From the NCBI RefSeq assembly GCF_007280555.1, contig NZ_VKDB01000009.1:1-64000 (forward strand): a stretch of DNA of 64,000 nucleotides, given 5' to 3'. The stretch is from Deinococcus detaillensis (GTDB lineage Bacteria; Deinococcota; Deinococci; Deinococcales; Deinococcaceae). Positions 60,251 to 64,000 of this stretch are shown here, in pieces. How positions within the stretch are numbered: the first letter of the stretch is position 1; each line of letters opens with the position of its first letter. Both the position numbers and the translations under genes were made by a program. The notes below the pieces were generated by a model that saw only the letters and a program-made list of their open reading frames with translations, was not told the origin of the DNA and ran no database searches.

Positions 60251-60504
60251 GCCTCGGACATTTCAAACGGAATCCGTATCACTACTCCAGAAGGTGTTGA
60301 TCTGGCGTCAAGGGTATGCCGACAAGGGAATCAGCCGTAGAAATGTGGACACGCTAATGCTCCTCCCTAATGGGCTGGCCTTTGCCGAGCGCAGCACCGA
60401 GTGCTTTGCAACCGAGTGCCTTGCAGGCTCTGGCAGGGGTGATAGGGTTCGGTCAGAGCAGAAGCCGCCACCTATTGGGGTACGGTAGAGCCAGGGAGGC
60501 CGTT

Positions 60505-60942
60505 ATGTCTGAAGGACGCCAGGATCGACCACAGCACATCGCCCTCAACCGCTATGACCTGAAGGGTCAACTCGCCCGCCTTCGCGGGGACGCGCCCCTC
60601 GCTCAATATGGACGCGATTCACTCACGCTCGTCCGTGACTCGAGCTTCACGCTCCTACTGGTCGCCCTGAAAGCGGGAACCGGTCTGCCGAACCACACGG
60701 CCCCCGGCCCGATCAGCGTTCTCGTACTTGATGGCCGCGTCGCGTTCACCTCGAAGGGCGAACGGTGTGACCTCGGCCCGCATGAACTGGTCACTCTGCC
60801 CGCCCGCATTCCGCATGAGGTGATGGCCTTGGAGGACAGCGCCATCCTGATTACCATCGCCGACCCTGTCACTCATACGGATCCAGTCGGTCTTGAGAGC
60901 GAACGAGAGGTGAAGGCTGAGGAGTCTTCTCAGGAGAGCTGA
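60505..60942 (+). CDS. Cupin-domain protein
   Basis: A 145-aa single cupin: LLLVALKAGTGLPNHTAPGPISVLVLDGRVAFTSKGERCDLGPHELVTLPARIPHEVMALEDSAILITIA. The two cupin motifs are partial: motif 1 keeps one His (NHTAPG) and motif 2 has PHEV. Metal binding is possible but the usual His-x-His is reduced. AGGGAGG precedes the ATG. An acidic Glu/Ser tail ends it. The function is unknown; it may pair with the Rieske gene, whose end faces it. Confidence 0.85.
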   Translation: MSEGRQDRPQHIALNRYDLKGQLARLRGDAPLAQYGRDSLTLVRDSSFTLLLVALKAGTGLPNHTAPGPISVLVLDGRVAFTSKGERCDLGPHELVTLPARIPHEVMALEDSAILITIADPVTHTDPVGLESEREVKAEESSQES

Positions 60943-60980
60943 AGACCATAGCACCTTCTGGATGTCCTGCGCTCCGACCC

Positions 60981-61295
60981 TCAGCGCGGTAAGACGTAAA
61001 GTGCGCCCGCGTCCACGCTGGTCTGATACACCGCGACAGGCTTCACGGCGGGCAGCACTTTCGCCTTGCCAGTGGTCAGTTCGAACTGCGAGCCGTGTCG
61101 CTCGCACTTGATCCGTCCCAGGCTCACCGCCCCACCCAGTAGCGGGTAATCCTGATGGGTACAGTTGTTGCGTAGGGCGTAGAACTGCCCCTCGTAGTTC
61201 ACCACCACGACGCTTTTCCCATCCACCTCGACCGCTGTCTGGCTCCCCTCAGGGAACGCCGCCGCCTGACCCACAAGAACGCGCATGTCTTGCAT
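60981..61295 (-). CDS. Rieske [2Fe-2S] ferredoxin
   Basis: A 104-aa protein: CTHQD and CERHG supply the two Cys and two His ligands of a Rieske centre, inside a small beta-sandwich ([51 protein letters not shown]). It fits NirD/dioxygenase-ferredoxin-like electron carriers. The start is placed at 61295 (MQDMRVLVG); the frame continues to 61400 but that part lacks the family pattern. The electron partners are not in the window unless the cupin is one. Confidence 0.9.
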   Translation of the reverse strand: MQDMRVLVGQAAAFPEGSQTAVEVDGKSVVVVNYEGQFYALRNNCTHQDYPLLGGAVSLGRIKCERHGSQFELTTGKAKVLPAVKPVAVYQTSVDAGALYVLPR

Positions 61296-61452
61296 TGTAC
61301 GTCGTCGGTGTGGGCGTGCTCCAGAATCCAGGGAACCCTGATCTTGGCTTGATGGCGTTGAGCCGTCATCAGCTTCCGGGCCCGCCCCTGTCTGCATCAA
61401 CTCTCAATATTTTCGTTTCGGCGACCATATGGGGCGCAAGCGGAGAAAGCCC

Positions 61453-62925
61453 ATGCGAACGTTAGCTTCCAGCCTGCTTGCCGTCTCCCTGTTGATGGTC
61501 GCCAGAACGACAGGTGCTCCGTCCATCACTGAGCCTCGACTCGCCTTTCTATTGATCGAGGGCAATGCCCCTGCTCATTTCCTGGGCCTTCCGGATGGCA
61601 CGGTCGTCGTGAGACAACAAGGCACGCTCACCCTTCAGCTCAAGTTGAGCGCAGGGACGCCACTGTCTTCAAAGGCTCAAGCTTGCACCAGCCAGTTAGC
61701 GCTGAGCGTGAGTGCTCTGGACAGCCAGGCCCGTTTTACCCTGACGGCCCGTCACTTCACGGCCAACCATGCCGACGTATGGATCAGCACCAATGGCAAC
61801 TGCAACGATGCGGGCAGCGCACTGGGGAAACGAACGCTCCGTGCGGAAGGCTCAGTCAAGTGGACGTTTGCCACAAGCAACCGGGTGGACTCCTCGCCTG
61901 CAATTGCGGGAGGGAGCACGGTCTATATCGGTTCAGGAGATGCCAACGTCTATGCACTCGGTGCTGCGACGGGCCAGCTTCGGTGGAAGTTTAAAACGGG
62001 CGGTTACGTCTTTGCCTCACCTGTTCTGGGTACAGATGGCGTGATCTATATCGGGTCTACTGATCACAACATCTACGCTATCAAGCCTGATGGCAAGCTT
62101 CAGTGGAAGTTCAGAACGGGCGGTTACGTCATCGCCTCGGCGGCCCTGGGGGTAGACGGCACCGTCTATGTCGGTTCCGATGACCGCAATGTCTACGCCC
62201 TCAATCCCTTGACGGGGAAACCCAAGTGGGTGTTTGGCACCGGCAAGGCGGTCGAGTCTTCACCTGCCATTGGTGCAGATGGCACGGTGTATGTCGGTTC
62301 AGCAGATACCAGCGTCTACGCCCTCAATCCCAGAACGGGTCGGCCCAGATGGACGTTCAGCACGAACGGTGCCGTCCTCTTTTCACCCGCGTTGGGTCAG
62401 AACAATGCGGTCTACATCGGTTCTAACGACGGGAACGTGTACGCCCTGGACGCCGCGACAGGCCAGCTCAGGTGGAAATTTGGGACGGGCAGCCTGGTGA
62501 CCTCGTCACCTGCGGTTGGTGTAGATGGCACGGTCTACATCGGCTCCAATGACGGCAACCTGTACGCCCTGAACTCCCTGGATGGGCAACCCAGATGGAC
62601 GTTTGCCACCGGCAACTTTGTCGCTTCTTCACCGGCTCTGAGTGCAGACGGCACGCTCTATGTCGGTGCTCATAACGGGAACGTCTATGCCATCAACTCC
62701 CAAACGGGTCGGCCTCAGTGGAACTACCGTACGAACAGCCTGGTCATATCCTCGCCAGCGATAGGTACGGACGGTACGGTCTATGTGGGTACAGGACGCA
62801 ACGTTTCTGCCCTGTACTCGCTTTCACCTGGACTGGCGACCAGCAGTTGGCCCAAGCTCCATCAGAACAACAACAATACGGGACGCCCAGAGAAGGTCGC
62901 TCCTTCCCAGAAAGCTCACCTGTAA
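61453..62925 (+). CDS. Secreted PQQ-like beta-propeller repeat protein
   Basis: A 490-aa protein with a signal peptide (RTLASSLLAVSLLMVARTTGA). From about residue 135 onward there are about nine repeats of 38-40 aa with the core VYVGS.D.NVYALNP.TG.P.W.F.TG, the PQQ/BamB-like blade pattern. No dehydrogenase catalytic residues are evident, so it is a structural or binding propeller. The GGAGAAAG before 61453 supports that start over the ATG 24 bases upstream. Confidence 0.88.
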   Translation: MRTLASSLLAVSLLMVARTTGAPSITEPRLAFLLIEGNAPAHFLGLPDGTVVVRQQGTLTLQLKLSAGTPLSSKAQACTSQLALSVSALDSQARFTLTARHFTANHADVWISTNGNCNDAGSALGKRTLRAEGSVKWTFATSNRVDSSPAIAGGSTVYIGSGDANVYALGAATGQLRWKFKTGGYVFASPVLGTDGVIYIGSTDHNIYAIKPDGKLQWKFRTGGYVIASAALGVDGTVYVGSDDRNVYALNPLTGKPKWVFGTGKAVESSPAIGADGTVYVGSADTSVYALNPRTGRPRWTFSTNGAVLFSPALGQNNAVYIGSNDGNVYALDAATGQLRWKFGTGSLVTSSPAVGVDGTVYIGSNDGNLYALNSLDGQPRWTFATGNFVASSPALSADGTLYVGAHNGNVYAINSQTGRPQWNYRTNSLVISSPAIGTDGTVYVGTGRNVSALYSLSPGLATSSWPKLHQNNNNTGRPEKVAPSQKAHL

Positions 62926-62999
62926 CGGTTTCAAGAGTGGAGAAGGCGTGACAGGGCGGGCAGGCACGGCAGAGCCAACATCCCCTGATGCAGTGAACC

Positions 63000-64000
63000 T
63001 CAGATATTGGGCACGAGGTCAAAGTATTCGTGATCCTCGTTCGCGCCGCCAAAACCCTGGCCCACCTCCTTTTCGCTGGCAACGAACTCGATGCTGCTGA
63101 TCCACTTGATCATCTTGTAACCCAGTTGATTCTCGGCCCGGAGTCTCAGTGGCGCACCGTGGTTGGCTCCCAGCCGCTCGCCGTTCATCTCGTAGGCCAG
63201 CAGACATTGCGGGTGCAGGGCGTCTCTCAGCGAGAGGGTCTCGTAATATTCGCCCCCGTACAGGCCCTCACCGAACGAATGGAACACCATGACTTTCGCT
63301 TCAGGTTGGGGCCGCACCAGTTCGCTCAGGGCGCTCATGGACAGGCCGCCCCATTCGGCCACGCCGGACCAACCCTGGATGCAGTGGTGCAGGGTGATGT
63401 GATTTTCTTGACCCAGCGCTATGATCTCGCCGAGTGAGAGTTCGACTGGATGGTCCACCAGGCCCGACACGCGCAGCCTAAACCCTTGAAAGTCTTCGGC
63501 GAGCAGCGTCTGCCACTCCTCGGAAGTTGGCAGTTTGCCGTTTGACCAGAAGTGCGGCGAGATGTCGTCTCTGCTGAATTCGGTGCTGGGTGTCAAGGGA
63601 TCAAGTGTCCGCAGGGTCAATGCGCCGACGGTGCGCCGGGCCGCGAGTTGCAGGGCGCGCGGACGATGCCACGACACCCAGTGGGCTGCAAATAGAACGG
63701 CGAGAGCGGCGGCGATGCCGATCAGGCCAAGTATCCAGCCGGTGGCGCTGCTGGTGTCATTGCCCATGACGATGTGGTTCATATTCCGGACGAAGCCGGT
63801 GGCGATCACCAGAGATACATGAATCACCAGGAACACCGAGAAGCCCACCATCAGTAGAAAATGCAGTGACCTGGCTCCCTGTCGCCCGCCAAACAAACGC
63901 GGGTACCACGAAAAGCGGCCATCCAGCGCGGGTGACATGGCCAGCCCGCTCAGGATGGACAGCGGAGCCATCACGAATACGACGGAAAAATAGGCGAGCT
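63000..64000 (-). CDS. Membrane-anchored molybdopterin oxidoreductase (sulfite-oxidase-like), 5' end off the window
   Basis: The frame is open to the right edge, so the start is missing. At least three hydrophobic segments lie at the N-terminal side (HFLLMVGFSVFLVIHVSLVIATGF with a possible haem His, as in b561-type cytochromes, and ILGLIGIAAALAVLFAAHW). The C-terminal two thirds are a sulfite-oxidase/MsrP-type domain (FRLRVSGLVDHPVELSLGEI, HHCIQGWSGVAEWGG with the molybdenum Cys, GGEYYETLSLRDALHPQCLLAYEMNGERLGANHGAPLRL). Fusion of cytochrome b-like membrane helices with this domain suggests quinone-linked reduction or oxidation of a periplasmic substrate. Confidence 0.85.
   Translation of the reverse strand, partial: LAYFSVVFVMAPLSILSGLAMSPALDGRFSWYPRLFGGRQGARSLHFLLMVGFSVFLVIHVSLVIATGFVRNMNHIVMGNDTSSATGWILGLIGIAAALAVLFAAHWVSWHRPRALQLAARRTVGALTLRTLDPLTPSTEFSRDDISPHFWSNGKLPTSEEWQTLLAEDFQGFRLRVSGLVDHPVELSLGEIIALGQENHITLHHCIQGWSGVAEWGGLSMSALSELVRPQPEAKVMVFHSFGEGLYGGEYYETLSLRDALHPQCLLAYEMNGERLGANHGAPLRLRAENQLGYKMIKWISSIEFVASEKEVGQGFGGANEDHEYFDLVPNI

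Overview
The window reads as part of a large, GC-rich plasmid or megaplasmid, most likely from Deinococcus or a close relative. This is an inference: it rests on base composition, the mix of IS families (ISL3, IS5, IS6-like, IS3, IS21, IS1182), and the types of Rep, Par, PadR, UspA and P-type ATPase genes present. No rRNA, credible tRNA or CRISPR array was seen.

Layout. (1) 1-6431: a PHP-PAP2 and diacylglycerol-kinase cluster on the minus strand, bordered by broken insertion sequences. One is a 246-bp miniature IS6-like derivative just upstream of the PHP gene; another is an ISL3 element nested between two IS3-type ends. (2) 6432-16326: a decaying stress, metal and sulfur island with a P1B-ATPase fragment, a universal stress protein, a DsrE relic, a divergent PadR/monooxygenase pair, a PPOX protein, three rhodanese-type genes in different states of decay, a P2-type ATPase, an SDR and CBS-domain genes. 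(3) 16650-22364: IS-scarred ground with fragments of DoxX, IstA, IS3 transposase and aldo/keto reductase, an apparently intact IS6-like element, a fused primase/IS1182-transposase reading frame, and a tyrosine recombinase broken by one stop codon.

(4) 22467-30561: replication and maintenance. A small ParA with a partner protein lies next to a phased array of seven 15-bp iterons and a perfect DnaA box. Then comes an unusual divergent pair (an ISL3-like DDE protein and a 454-aa protein with a Myb-like N-terminus). After that come a VapBC-type toxin-antitoxin pair and a second array of eight 18-bp iterons in front of a RepA gene. Two unrelated iteron sets and two ParA systems suggest a fused (cointegrate) plasmid.

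(5) 30968-52775: a type I restriction-modification system whose hsdR is separated from hsdM-DUF1016-hsdS by 14.4 kb. That interval holds a BTAD/AAA/TPR regulator and a three-gene minus-strand operon: a putative outer-membrane barrel, a 2278-aa protein with 12 PKD repeats, and an FN3-repeat secreted protein. (6) 52804-54628: a second partition locus, parAB, flanked on both sides by an identical 20-bp perfect palindrome that is a strong parS candidate. (7) 54839-64000: a UvrD-type helicase, a DUF305 relic, a ZIP transporter, a LOV-GGDEF protein, a cupin, a Rieske ferredoxin, a beta-propeller protein and a partial membrane-anchored molybdopterin oxidoreductase.

The best candidates for something undescribed are the divergent pair at 24300-27587 and the PKD/FN3/barrel operon at 38053-48434.
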